From NCBI GenBank assembly GCA_023416585.1, contig JAEZHM010000036.1, positions 62,001-126,000 on the forward strand: 64,000 bases of DNA, given 5' to 3'. The position numbers and the translations under genes were made by a program. The stretch comes from Bacillota bacterium. GTDB lineage: Bacteria; Bacillota; Clostridia; Christensenellales; Aristaeellaceae. The notes under the pieces are model-generated. The model saw only the letters and a program-made list of their open reading frames with translations, was not told the DNA's origin and did no database searches. The number at the start of each line of letters is the position of its first letter. The first letter of the stretch is position 1. Below, piece after piece: positions 8,630-15,452 of the stretch.

Positions 8630-8659
8630 CAAAAAATGCACCCTGTAAAGCAGGGTGCA
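8630..8659 (-). terminator. Terminator following kptA
   Basis: Minus-strand stem TGCACCCTG / CAGGGTGCA with a five-base loop and a T6 tail. It ends the SUKH-kptA pair, and the next platform fragment starts four bases after the T-run. Confidence 0.8.
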
Positions 8660-8705
8660 AAATATCTTGAAAATTCGACTTCTATCCTTTGCCTTCAATC
8701 AGCTG

Positions 8706-9266
8706 TCAATCAGTCGCTTCGCTGTTAATAGTAATATATTTCACTGGAATGCTGTCCGCCAGCCAAACCGTATCATTGCCATGGCAAAATTTGATGCCTT
8801 CTCTCCATGCGGTCACTGCATCTATGCGCAAAATCACAGGATGGGCGTCTCTCCGCAGTCCGACATCAATTGCCATCTGTTGATCTTGTGAGAGGTGGAC
8901 ATATTGCCGATCTTTCGAAATCAGTCCCTGTTCAAGAATCTTCTCCAGAAACATATGAGCCGTTCCATGATAAAGCACATCCGGTGGCTGGGCAGCTTCC
9001 TTTACAATCTTCTCTTCGACAGAGTGCCCATACATGGCCCGTATCCTGTTATCCTTAATTTCATGCCTTTTCTTTTCGCTGAATTGTATCATATCCGCGA
9101 TATCCTTGATCGTCAGAAAGCAATATTCCTTTTTTCTCTTCAAAGCAGCAATCAAATCCTCTACATTCACCCAGCCTTGTTCATCAAGGGTCAAACCGTA
9201 ATCCTGAGGCGCATGTCTGAGCGCGTAGGAGATTTCCTTACTTAGATCAATAGGGCTAAAACTCAT
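8706..9266 (-). CDS. kptA: RNA 2'-phosphotransferase, Tpt1/KptA family, embedded in the toxin array
   Basis: A 186-aa full-length member. The family removes an internal 2'-phosphate from RNA by transferring it to NAD+, giving ADP-ribose 1'',2''-cyclic phosphate and nicotinamide. Conserved elements are all visible: LSKEISYALRHAP with the Arg-His pair (R17, H18), RIRAMYGHS (R76), the NAD-binding LYHGT (98-102), and GLRRDAHPVILRID carrying the last catalytic Arg. The start overlaps the end of the SUKH-like immunity gene by 11 bp, so the two are coupled. Sitting in an immunity slot between toxin cassettes, with its own terminator, is unusual for this housekeeping-like enzyme. It may repair or counter RNA damage by a toxin; that is inference. 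Confidence 0.92.
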   Translation of the reverse strand: MSFSPIDLSKEISYALRHAPQDYGLTLDEQGWVNVEDLIAALKRKKEYCFLTIKDIADMIQFSEKKRHEIKDNRIRAMYGHSVEEKIVKEAAQPPDVLYHGTAHMFLEKILEQGLISKDRQYVHLSQDQQMAIDVGLRRDAHPVILRIDAVTAWREGIKFCHGNDTVWLADSIPVKYITINSEATD

Positions 9267-9633
9267 TCTGCTCCTCCTCGCGCCTATATGCTATCATATC
9301 TTCTACTGCACTTTCAAACCAACTCCAGAAATCTGAAAACTCTTTTCTTTGCTCCCATCCCTCATTGGCATAATCGTGAATAATTAAGACCTTTCCACCC
9401 CCACCTGTTTCAAAACAAGCAACATCATCATTATCCTCTCGCCTGGCAAAAGGTACAAGATTTCTTTTTGGATATCGTTTCTGTAAGCCGTCCATTCGAT
9501 GCAAAACTTGTTTATCATCCATGATATACCAGATATCAAGGTCAACCAAGTTTAGCTCTACCGCTTTTAAAAAGGCTTTAGAATATGAGAACCCATGGAA
9601 TGTGTTTTGAATCTTTAGCAACTCTTTTAGCAT
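9256..9633 (-). CDS. SUKH (SMI1/KNR4)-like immunity protein
   Basis: A 125-aa protein started at ATG 9633, which has TAGGAG at proper distance. An upstream in-frame ATG would run through the remains of the preceding toxin tip in another frame. Visible blocks are LDIWYIMDDKQVLHRMDGLQ, LVPFARREDNDDVACFE, GKVLIIHDYANEGWEQ and a terminal FSDFWSWFESAVEDMI. This succession is the hallmark of SUKH-superfamily immunity proteins, which bind and block many unrelated nuclease toxins. It follows a decayed tip by 19 bp and is coupled to kptA downstream. Confidence 0.82.
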   Translation of the reverse strand: MLKELLKIQNTFHGFSYSKAFLKAVELNLVDLDIWYIMDDKQVLHRMDGLQKRYPKRNLVPFARREDNDDVACFETGGGGKVLIIHDYANEGWEQRKEFSDFWSWFESAVEDMIAYRREEEQNEF

Positions 9634-9652
9634 AGTTTCATCTCCTACTGCT

Positions 9653-9890
9653 CTATTGCAATCTTGGCAAGTTAATTGAACCGCACGAATAGTCTTTCCT
9701 AAATTTGGCATTTTGTTTACCAATTCGTAATTCTACCGCCTCACCCCAAGTTGAGGGAATACCTTTTTTCGTGGCAAATCTGCTCATCTGATCTGGTGAG
9801 AGGGGATCATTATACCCGTGGATATTCGCCAATACTTCAATACCTGCGCTCCTCGCAGCAGCAACCCTAGTATTATCTTAATGCTACGCT
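9653..9890 (-). pseudogene. Toxin-tip remnant upstream of the SUKH-like gene
   Basis: The minus strand reads RVAAARSAGIEVLANIHGYN, DPLSPDQMSRFATKKGIPST, WGEAVELRIGKQNAKFRKDY and ends SINLPRLQ-stop at 9653. There is no start codon or platform sequence. It begins right after the immunity gene ending at 9896 and ends 19 bp before the SUKH gene. The order is that of a displaced tip followed by its retained immunity gene. The tip family is not recognised. Confidence 0.6.
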
Positions 9891-9895
9891 CACAT

Positions 9896-10153
9896 TTAGC
9901 GGTTAACGATCTTATATACAAATTCCACCATAGAAAATAGCTTATTGAAAGCCAAATCTTCATTTGGCGTAGACAATCTTATACTTTGCATACCTCTTTC
10001 AGCATTCTTATATACCTTCCATGTATGTTCTTCTTCATCGTAATAGCATCCCAGAATATACTCTGTCTCACTAAAACGATCTGTAACAATTTCCCATCCG
10101 TCTAATCTCCCTTGAAACCTTTGTATTTCTCTTAAAAATTCATTCTTTTTCAC
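9896..10153 (-). CDS. Probable immunity protein for the TNT-like toxin
   Basis: An 85-aa acidic protein. I use the GTG at 10153, nine bases after AAGGAG; a GTG three codons earlier overlaps the toxin's stop codon (GTGA). Visible sequence: FLREIQRFQGRLDGWEIVTD, ETEYILGCYYDEEEHTWKVY, and a C-terminal helix NKLFSMVEFVYKIV. The short alpha/beta layout with a GxYYDEExxxWKVY core recalls small immunity families such as Imm59, but I cannot confirm a family. Its position directly after the toxin is the main evidence. Confidence 0.65.
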   Translation of the reverse strand: MKKNEFLREIQRFQGRLDGWEIVTDRFSETEYILGCYYDEEEHTWKVYKNAERGMQSIRLSTPNEDLAFNKLFSMVEFVYKIVNR

Positions 10154-10158
10154 GTTGT

Positions 10159-11376
10159 TCACTCCTTCAATATCCCTAATACTTTCAAAACATTACCATC
10201 AAATGGAGTTATAATCTGCCCAGCACCACCTTTTAACTCTCCCCAAGCTACTGCATTACCTTTTATCCCATAGATTGCATCAACATCATTTCCTAACTCC
10301 TTACCTATTCTTTTTACAAAATCATCATAATCCTCACATATATTTTCAAATTCCGATGCATCCAATTTTGAAATACCTTCTAATTCAAGAACCTTATTCA
10401 GAGCATCTAAATTGCCAAATCTTATAGCATCGACCTTGTCAAAATATGTTACATTATTGAATCTTACGCTATGATATGCCTTCTCATTTTCGACATACGG
10501 AAGGGAGCGTTCACTATAAGAATATTTTCCTTCCAACGGAACATCAGCAAAATTAGAACCACTCATAGGCCCATATCTATCACAATTTTCGGGCAACATA
10601 TTGCTTCTGGAAACAGATGCAATTGTTGCTTTATCAAAACCAAGATACTTAGGCCAATAAAATATTACTTTGCCATCCTCATTAAAATATTTTACATACT
10701 TAGCATCAATCGGAATATTAATATCTGTTTTGTCCAAAATTCCATTGTAGGCTTCCTGGATTTTCTGAACTTTATCCGCAATGGAAAAATTTGAACATTT
10801 GCCAATATACTTGATATACCCTCTGAAATCATCCCAAGATTTAAATTTTAGGCTTTCTCCTACGTTTTCAGCTGTCCACCCATCGTCTTTCCCCGCATCC
10901 CCAGCCCCGCTTGCGTTTTTCCCCTGCGTACCTTCTCCCATTATATCTCTTTCATTACCCGGCGCAAGAGGATTCCCTTCTGTCCCCTCATTGCTCACAT
11001 TGTAAGGTTTCGTCTGGTCAGGCGGTACGGTCTCCGGCTCCCCAGTTTGCCCCCCAACCTGTTCATTGGCTCTTGTCTGCGCTCGCTGGCGAAGAAATGC
11101 GTCATAACTTTGTTGTGCCTTGGCATTCACACTTGCCCTGTCCAGCTGCTGGGCGCCATCAAGGTTCTTAAGGGCGCTGGCCAGTGCCTGCTGGCTGCTT
11201 TGAAATGCCTGTTCCGCATTTTCACGTGTAGTAGAAGCTTCCATAAGACTTTGATGGGCAGCCACAACCGTATCCGCAGCAACCGAATTGGACATGTCTT
11301 TATAAAATTCGGCTTGTGCCCGCGCTAGCGTACTCGACGCTTTCTGGATAACTAAACAAAAAAGCGCACTCTGCAA
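10159..11376 (-). CDS. Cassette toxin with carrier platform and a TNT-like C-terminal domain
   Basis: A 405-aa frame. The first 150 residues copy the carrier platform (STLARAQAEFYKDMSNS, AFQSSQQALASALKNLDGAQ, AQQSYDAFL) and linker (EGNPLAPGNERDIMGEG). The last 230 are unique. They contain NCDRYGPMSGSNFADVPLEG, then YSERSLPYVENEKAYHSVRF, and near the end AVAWGELKGGAGQIITPF. This order (DRYG..., RSLPY..., GGAGQ) resembles the tuberculosis necrotizing toxin fold, which hydrolyses NAD+; that activity is inferred. The only upstream start is a TTG inside the terminator hairpin at 11357-11387, with no ribosome site, so the cassette may be silent until recombined into the carrier. The probable immunity gene overlaps or abuts its stop. 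Confidence 0.6.
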   Translation of the reverse strand: MQSALFCLVIQKASSTLARAQAEFYKDMSNSVAADTVVAAHQSLMEASTTRENAEQAFQSSQQALASALKNLDGAQQLDRASVNAKAQQSYDAFLRQRAQTRANEQVGGQTGEPETVPPDQTKPYNVSNEGTEGNPLAPGNERDIMGEGTQGKNASGAGDAGKDDGWTAENVGESLKFKSWDDFRGYIKYIGKCSNFSIADKVQKIQEAYNGILDKTDINIPIDAKYVKYFNEDGKVIFYWPKYLGFDKATIASVSRSNMLPENCDRYGPMSGSNFADVPLEGKYSYSERSLPYVENEKAYHSVRFNNVTYFDKVDAIRFGNLDALNKVLELEGISKLDASEFENICEDYDDFVKRIGKELGNDVDAIYGIKGNAVAWGELKGGAGQIITPFDGNVLKVLGILKE

Positions 11377-11387
11377 AACAGAGTGCG
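11357..11387 (-). terminator. Terminator between cassettes
   Basis: Minus-strand hairpin CGCACTCTG / CAGAGTGCG plus a T-rich tail, essentially the same as at 5881-5911. It terminates the immunity gene ending at 11434; the next platform copy starts within a few bases. Confidence 0.8.
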
Positions 11388-11433
11388 TGATTGATCGAAT
11401 TTCAAAATAAAGATTGCTATTTTGCTGTACTTA

Positions 11434-11775
11434 TTACGCTTCTCTCTTACTCATATCACATACCACTTCATCAAGTACCTGGAGGTTATGTAAGAGATTT
11501 TCGGGTTTACAGCTTTCAAAACCGTCATAGATTATTTGGCTTGTTAAATCGTCAACCCACTTATTTCCACCTGCAGTTTTTAAAGCGATTCCCAGTATTG
11601 AACGGTCATATGTCAATATCACATCCACCTTATGATAAAGCCTCATAGGCAACTTAAATTCAGGGAAAGGGGAATTTGTAATCTTGACCTCTCCAATTTC
11701 GCAATTATCTCCCCATACCTTATTAGCCAGCTCTCCGATTAGCTTGATATTTGCTTCTGCATGATTATCTAACAT
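11434..11775 (-). CDS. Probable immunity protein of the start-less cassette
   Basis: A 113-aa protein of unrecognised family. The ATG at 11775 has GGAGG eight bases upstream and overlaps the end of the upstream toxin module by 11 bp, so the two were translated together at some time. Visible sequence: NHAEANIKLIGELANKVWG, FPEFKLPMRLYHKVDVILTY and a C-terminal helix NLLHNLQVLDEVVCDMS. It is followed by a terminator. Immunity function is inferred from gene order. Confidence 0.6.
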   Translation of the reverse strand: MLDNHAEANIKLIGELANKVWGDNCEIGEVKITNSPFPEFKLPMRLYHKVDVILTYDRSILGIALKTAGGNKWVDDLTSQIIYDGFESCKPENLLHNLQVLDEVVCDMSKREA

Positions 11776-12292
11776 ACCAAAAGCCTCCTTCAAAAATCAA
11801 ATTTGTATCACTCAAGCTCATCCGCTTTTTTATGTATTTCCATTCTTGGAAAAGGAATGACTTCCTATTTTCTAGCGGATTATGCGAAAAACGAATAGTC
11901 TTTTCACTATTAATGGCGTCTTCCAACGCGGTAACATTAAAGTAGCTGAACATTTCATCATCAGTTAGGTTGTACATGTCCTTTATCTTCGACCATTCAT
12001 TCACCAAGCTAAAGTACGCCGAATCATTCCCAGCCCTCGCGATATAAGAATCAGGACCTGGTCTGGACCAGTCTTCAATTCCATTTGTGATCGTTGGGGT
12101 AAATCTGCCAAGTGTAAATATTTTTGCTTCTGGATTTATTATGGAGGATAGCCTTAATGATTTAAATATATCGAAAGGGACTTTCCCGCCAACTTTCCCA
12201 TCAAAAACTTCAAATCCGTCAATGAGTTCAACCGCTTCAGCAGTCTGTCCATCGGCCTTCCCCGCATCCCCAGCCCCGCCCGCTAAAATTCT
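11765..12292 (-). pseudogene. Start-less toxin tip module with truncated linker (silent cassette)
   Basis: An uninterrupted frame of 176 codons begins just after an in-frame TAG at 12295-12293. It reads ILAGGAGDAGKADGQTAE, the linker found in front of other tips. The tip follows: VELIDGFEVFDGKVGGKV, AKIFTLGRFTPTITNGIEDW, DSYIARAGNDSAYFSLVNEW and ends LIFEGGFWYVR. There is no ATG or ribosome site in the first half, and the platform is absent. The intact frame with no start fits a donor cassette that becomes expressed only after recombination through the shared linker. The toxin family is not recognised. Confidence 0.65.
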
Positions 12293-12326
12293 CTAGATAG
12301 TCCGATTCAAATCCACTTTGTATTGA

Positions 12327-12361
12327 AATAAAAAAACGCATCCTGTGAAACACAAGATGCG
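12327..12361 (-). terminator. Terminator after the 91-aa immunity-like gene
   Basis: Minus-strand 11-bp stem CGCATCTTGTG / CACAGGATGCG (one T-G pair), three-base loop and a T-run. The start-less tip module begins about 35 bp beyond it. Confidence 0.75.
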
Positions 12362-12441
12362 TACTAAAAAGATCGTCCATATGCATTTGATAACCGGCTA
12401 GAGTCAAATTGATGACTAAAGCGCTGATATAAATACTTTGC

Positions 12442-12717
12442 TTATCTATATCGAATAGAGATATCCCCATCTTCATAAATAGCTGGAACACAAATCCCCT
12501 TAACCCCATCCTTACTTTTTACAAACCAATTGTTTTCATCTAATAGTTCCTCCGCAAATTTTGTTTCATCCATTCCTTCTTCACATACTAGCGCATCAAG
12601 AAAATCTTTATACTTGACATAGGATTTACATGGAATAAATTTGCCATGAATCCAGTACTCCTCATGGTATACGTATTCAATTTCCCCAATTACTTCTTCT
12701 TTGAATAATATATCCAT
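12442..12717 (-). CDS. Small acidic protein, probable orphan immunity
   Basis: A 91-aa protein with AGAGG upstream of ATG 12717 (another ATG lies one codon earlier). Visible sequence: DILFKEEVIGEIEYVYHEEY, YVKYKDFLDALVCEEGMD and NNWFVKSKDGVKGICVPAIY. It carries no signal peptide and no motif I recognise. It lies between the main toxin-immunity pair and a terminator and is preceded by a possible tip remnant, so an orphan immunity protein is the best reading. Confidence 0.5.
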   Translation of the reverse strand: MDILFKEEVIGEIEYVYHEEYWIHGKFIPCKSYVKYKDFLDALVCEEGMDETKFAEELLDENNWFVKSKDGVKGICVPAIYEDGDISIRYR

Positions 12718-12755
12718 CAAAAACCTCTTTCGAAGATCAAATTCTTGTCAGTTAT

Positions 12756-12806
12756 TTAGTCCCATTCTGTAAGTAGGGCATCAGTATCATAGTCAGGCGG
12801 ATTACT
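12756..12806 (-). pseudogene. Possible toxin-tip C-terminal remnant
   Basis: A short open stretch ends SNPPDYDTDALLTEWD-stop, 39 bp ahead of the 91-aa immunity-like gene. It is cut off upstream by a dispersed repeat. Placement matches the other tip remnants, but it is too short to be sure. Confidence 0.3.
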
Positions 12807-12848
12807 CAGTACAGGGGACGGCAGACAGTGTCAATCCGTCCTCTGTGC
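12806..12848. repeat. Dispersed palindromic repeat
   Basis: ACAGGGGACGGCAGACAGTG followed by CAATCCGTCCTCTGTGCC: one copy of a GGGGACGG-N-CCGTCCxCTGTG element found at many intergenic places in this window. Confidence 0.6.
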
Positions 12849-12868
12849 CACCTTGGAGGTGATTTTTA

Positions 12869-13174
12869 TCATTTAACCTTGTTCAGAACGTGTTGCACAA
12901 ATTCTTCCGGCAGTTCCATATCATATTTTTCAACATAGTAAATCACATCTGAGCGCCATCCGTACGTTCCATCTGACATCAAAAAGAGGTTAGGAATTCT
13001 ATTATCAGGATTGATTACATCACGAACAATAGCCGGCGCTACTGCGTCAACATGGCACTTCTTCATGTATTTCAGAACCTCATCTTTTTCTCTGATAGGT
13101 TTATTAATGAGATCCATGATTGATGGAAGGTTATTATCATTGTCTAGTTCCCGTGTTTCTCCAATAAAAATCAT
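12869..13174 (-). CDS. Immunity protein of the giant carrier's current tip
   Basis: A 101-aa protein. ATG 13174 follows GGAGAGG and lies one base after the toxin stop codon, giving tight coupling. Visible sequence: IMDLINKPIREKDEVLKYMK, CHVDAVAPAIVRDVINPD, LFLMSDGTYGWRSDVIYYVE and KYDMELPEEFVQHVL. Small proteins of this type often accompany tips of the HG...SC class, but I cannot name the family. It is the only immunity gene directly linked to the full-length carrier, so it should protect against the tip now in use. Confidence 0.72.
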   Translation of the reverse strand: MIFIGETRELDNDNNLPSIMDLINKPIREKDEVLKYMKKCHVDAVAPAIVRDVINPDNRIPNLFLMSDGTYGWRSDVIYYVEKYDMELPEEFVQHVLNKVK

Positions 13175-13175
13175 A

Positions 13176-15452
13176 CTACCTCTCCTTCGGGCCAAATAGT
13201 GCCCAGCTTCCAGTGTTATATTTGCCCACTTTCATTTCACCATCAGGATATACATATACGATATCCGTTGGCGCAAGTACCGATACGCCAAGTTGATTTG
13301 CGATATATTGAGCTGTAAATGAGTCTACTGCACCGGCCTGACAAGATATTAACCTCACAGGTCCCCCTTCAAATACTGGACTATTTTTCAGTATCTCGGC
13401 AAATTCTCGTGGTGTCAGGTTGATCTCATTCCCATCTAGGTCCTTATATGAAAAACTCTCTTTATCTCCGTGGCATATGATATCCTGATATCCTTCTATT
13501 GGTTTGATATTCTTGGAATTTTTCCACATCAGGTCCATCTTGTTCAGGAATCTGGCAGATAACGTTAATACATTTTCGGAATTAATGTTATACTCTGAAC
13601 CAGCCTCCTGCCCACCTGGATTCCCTACACCTTCGGTCCCACTCGTGTCCTCCCCCTGCGCACCTTCTCCCATTATAACGCTTTCATTTACCGACACAAG
13701 GGGATTCCCTTCTTTCCTTTCATTGCTCACATTTTCAGAAAGCGTTGGATCAAGCGGTATTGTCCCTTGCTCCCCGGCTTGTCCCCCGGCCTGTTCATTG
13801 TTCCTTGCCTCCGCCCGATTCCGAAGAAATTCATCATAGCTTTGCTGGGCCTTGGCATTCACACTTGCCCTGTCCAGCTGCTGAGCGCCGTCAAGGTTTT
13901 TAAGGGCGCTGGTCAGTGCCTGCTGGCTGCTTTGAAATGCCTGTTCCGCATTTTCACGTGCAGTAGAAACTTCCATAAGGCTTTGATGGGCGGCCACCAC
14001 CGCGTTCGCGGCATCCGAGTTGGACATGTCTTTATAAAATTCGGCTTGTGCCTGCGCTAGCGTATTCGACGCATTCTGTTCGTTTTGAATAACGCGATGA
14101 AGGGCTGCCTTGGATTCATTCCAACCAGCCTGGGCATTTGCGACCTCTGTCTTATAGCCCGACAGATCCCCCATTGCTCCCTCGCCGGTCAAATCCATCC
14201 CAATGGCATTTAATGCCTGCCCTTTGGCCTTGCCTTCCGCATACTTCACCATAAGCGGATCCTGCATATCCTGCGTAATCGCATTCTCCTGGGCAAGGAT
14301 TGCATCCTGGTTCAGCGTCACGTTTTTCATATTCTCTTCCGCAACGATAACCGCTTTAGCATAACTGGGCAGGGCAGCAAGCAGGACAGCCTCCTTCACG
14401 TGCCCCGTTTTTATCAGGTTGACGGCATAGTTGACGCCGCCCATACCCCATCGCTCTTGTATAGCATGCAAATTGTGGGGAGAGGATGCAGCAGCCATAA
14501 GCGCATCATCCAGTGCGGGATTGCCGGTGTTTACATCTGCGCCTTTCAATGCATCGGATGTGAGCTGAACCAGGGTTTCCTGGATAATAACATCTGCATC
14601 GGATCTCGTCCCCAGCATGGCTTCCCGAAGCTGCATCAGCGTGTACAGCGTCTGTGCCGCGGGCAAATCAAGATTCCCATCTGACACATACGTTTCCAAG
14701 ACCTGCTTGAGTGCAGCATCCTTCATGCTAACGATAGTTGACAATGCTCCCGTCAAATCTGTGCCCATGGAAACCGAATCAGAAGTATTCACCGCACCGT
14801 TCAGGAAGGATGCAAATTGGGTAATTGCATCCGCTTTAATCCCCAGCACCTCCTGGGCCGCCTGCTCATACATCGCCCGCGTTTCCGGGTCTATGATTGT
14901 GCCGCTTAATTGCGCTTTGGCTATATCCTTCATCATTTGCGCCGTCATGGATACAGCGCCTTGGTCGGTGGCAAGTACATCCACACCGGCGCTGGCGCTG
15001 TCTTTAATAGAGTTCATAAGGGCGTTGTATCGTAGGCTGGCGGCTCCGGCATAGTCCTTATTGGATTCAAGCTGTTCAATGTATTTAATGTCAGCAAGGG
15101 CGGGAGGCTGTATATTTCCATTTTCCGCAGGGGCGTAGCTATCTGTTATTTGACCGGAATCAGGCAGCATCTCGCGGGGGGTATCTTCTTGGACTTCGCT
15201 GGTAGATGGCGGAACTATTGTAGATGCTGAGGCTACCTTTACAGCAACGGTGAAACTGTCTATACTCTCCTGAGAGGCCATTTCTCCTGTCGCCATCATT
15301 CTTCCAATACTCTTGGCAACATCCGCCGGTATATTTGGGTATTGCTTTTGTAACAACCTTGCTGCATTATCCGCTTTTATGTTGCCTATGATGTTAACAA
15401 TTCCCCCGCCGATTGTTCCGAAGAGGGCCCCCCCCCGCAGTAGCTTCGACAT
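13176..15452 (-). CDS. Giant polymorphic toxin, C-terminal half (helical region, platform, linker, toxin tip)
   Basis: This 758-aa frame continues the upstream half after a G9 tract; its own ATG at 15452 lies inside the upstream gene and has no good ribosome site. Order: glycine-rich hydrophobic stretch (GALFGTIGGGIVNIIGN), a long helical region, a segment copied in a cassette (GMGGVNYAVNLIKTGH), the Ala/Gln-rich platform (residues about 430-550), and a linker. The tip (about 650-758) has ICHGDKESF, a central EFAEILKNSPVFEGGPVRLI-SC and LGVSVLAPTDIVYVYPDG. The His and Cys in HG...SC resemble the dyad of caspase/CPD-type peptidases, so a cysteine-peptidase-like toxin is a reasonable but unproven guess. 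The gene for its probable immunity protein follows immediately. Confidence 0.75.
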   Translation of the reverse strand: MSKLLRGGALFGTIGGGIVNIIGNIKADNAARLLQKQYPNIPADVAKSIGRMMATGEMASQESIDSFTVAVKVASASTIVPPSTSEVQEDTPREMLPDSGQITDSYAPAENGNIQPPALADIKYIEQLESNKDYAGAASLRYNALMNSIKDSASAGVDVLATDQGAVSMTAQMMKDIAKAQLSGTIIDPETRAMYEQAAQEVLGIKADAITQFASFLNGAVNTSDSVSMGTDLTGALSTIVSMKDAALKQVLETYVSDGNLDLPAAQTLYTLMQLREAMLGTRSDADVIIQETLVQLTSDALKGADVNTGNPALDDALMAAASSPHNLHAIQERWGMGGVNYAVNLIKTGHVKEAVLLAALPSYAKAVIVAEENMKNVTLNQDAILAQENAITQDMQDPLMVKYAEGKAKGQALNAIGMDLTGEGAMGDLSGYKTEVANAQAGWNESKAALHRVIQNEQNASNTLAQAQAEFYKDMSNSDAANAVVAAHQSLMEVSTARENAEQAFQSSQQALTSALKNLDGAQQLDRASVNAKAQQSYDEFLRNRAEARNNEQAGGQAGEQGTIPLDPTLSENVSNERKEGNPLVSVNESVIMGEGAQGEDTSGTEGVGNPGGQEAGSEYNINSENVLTLSARFLNKMDLMWKNSKNIKPIEGYQDIICHGDKESFSYKDLDGNEINLTPREFAEILKNSPVFEGGPVRLISCQAGAVDSFTAQYIANQLGVSVLAPTDIVYVYPDGEMKVGKYNTGSWALFGPKER

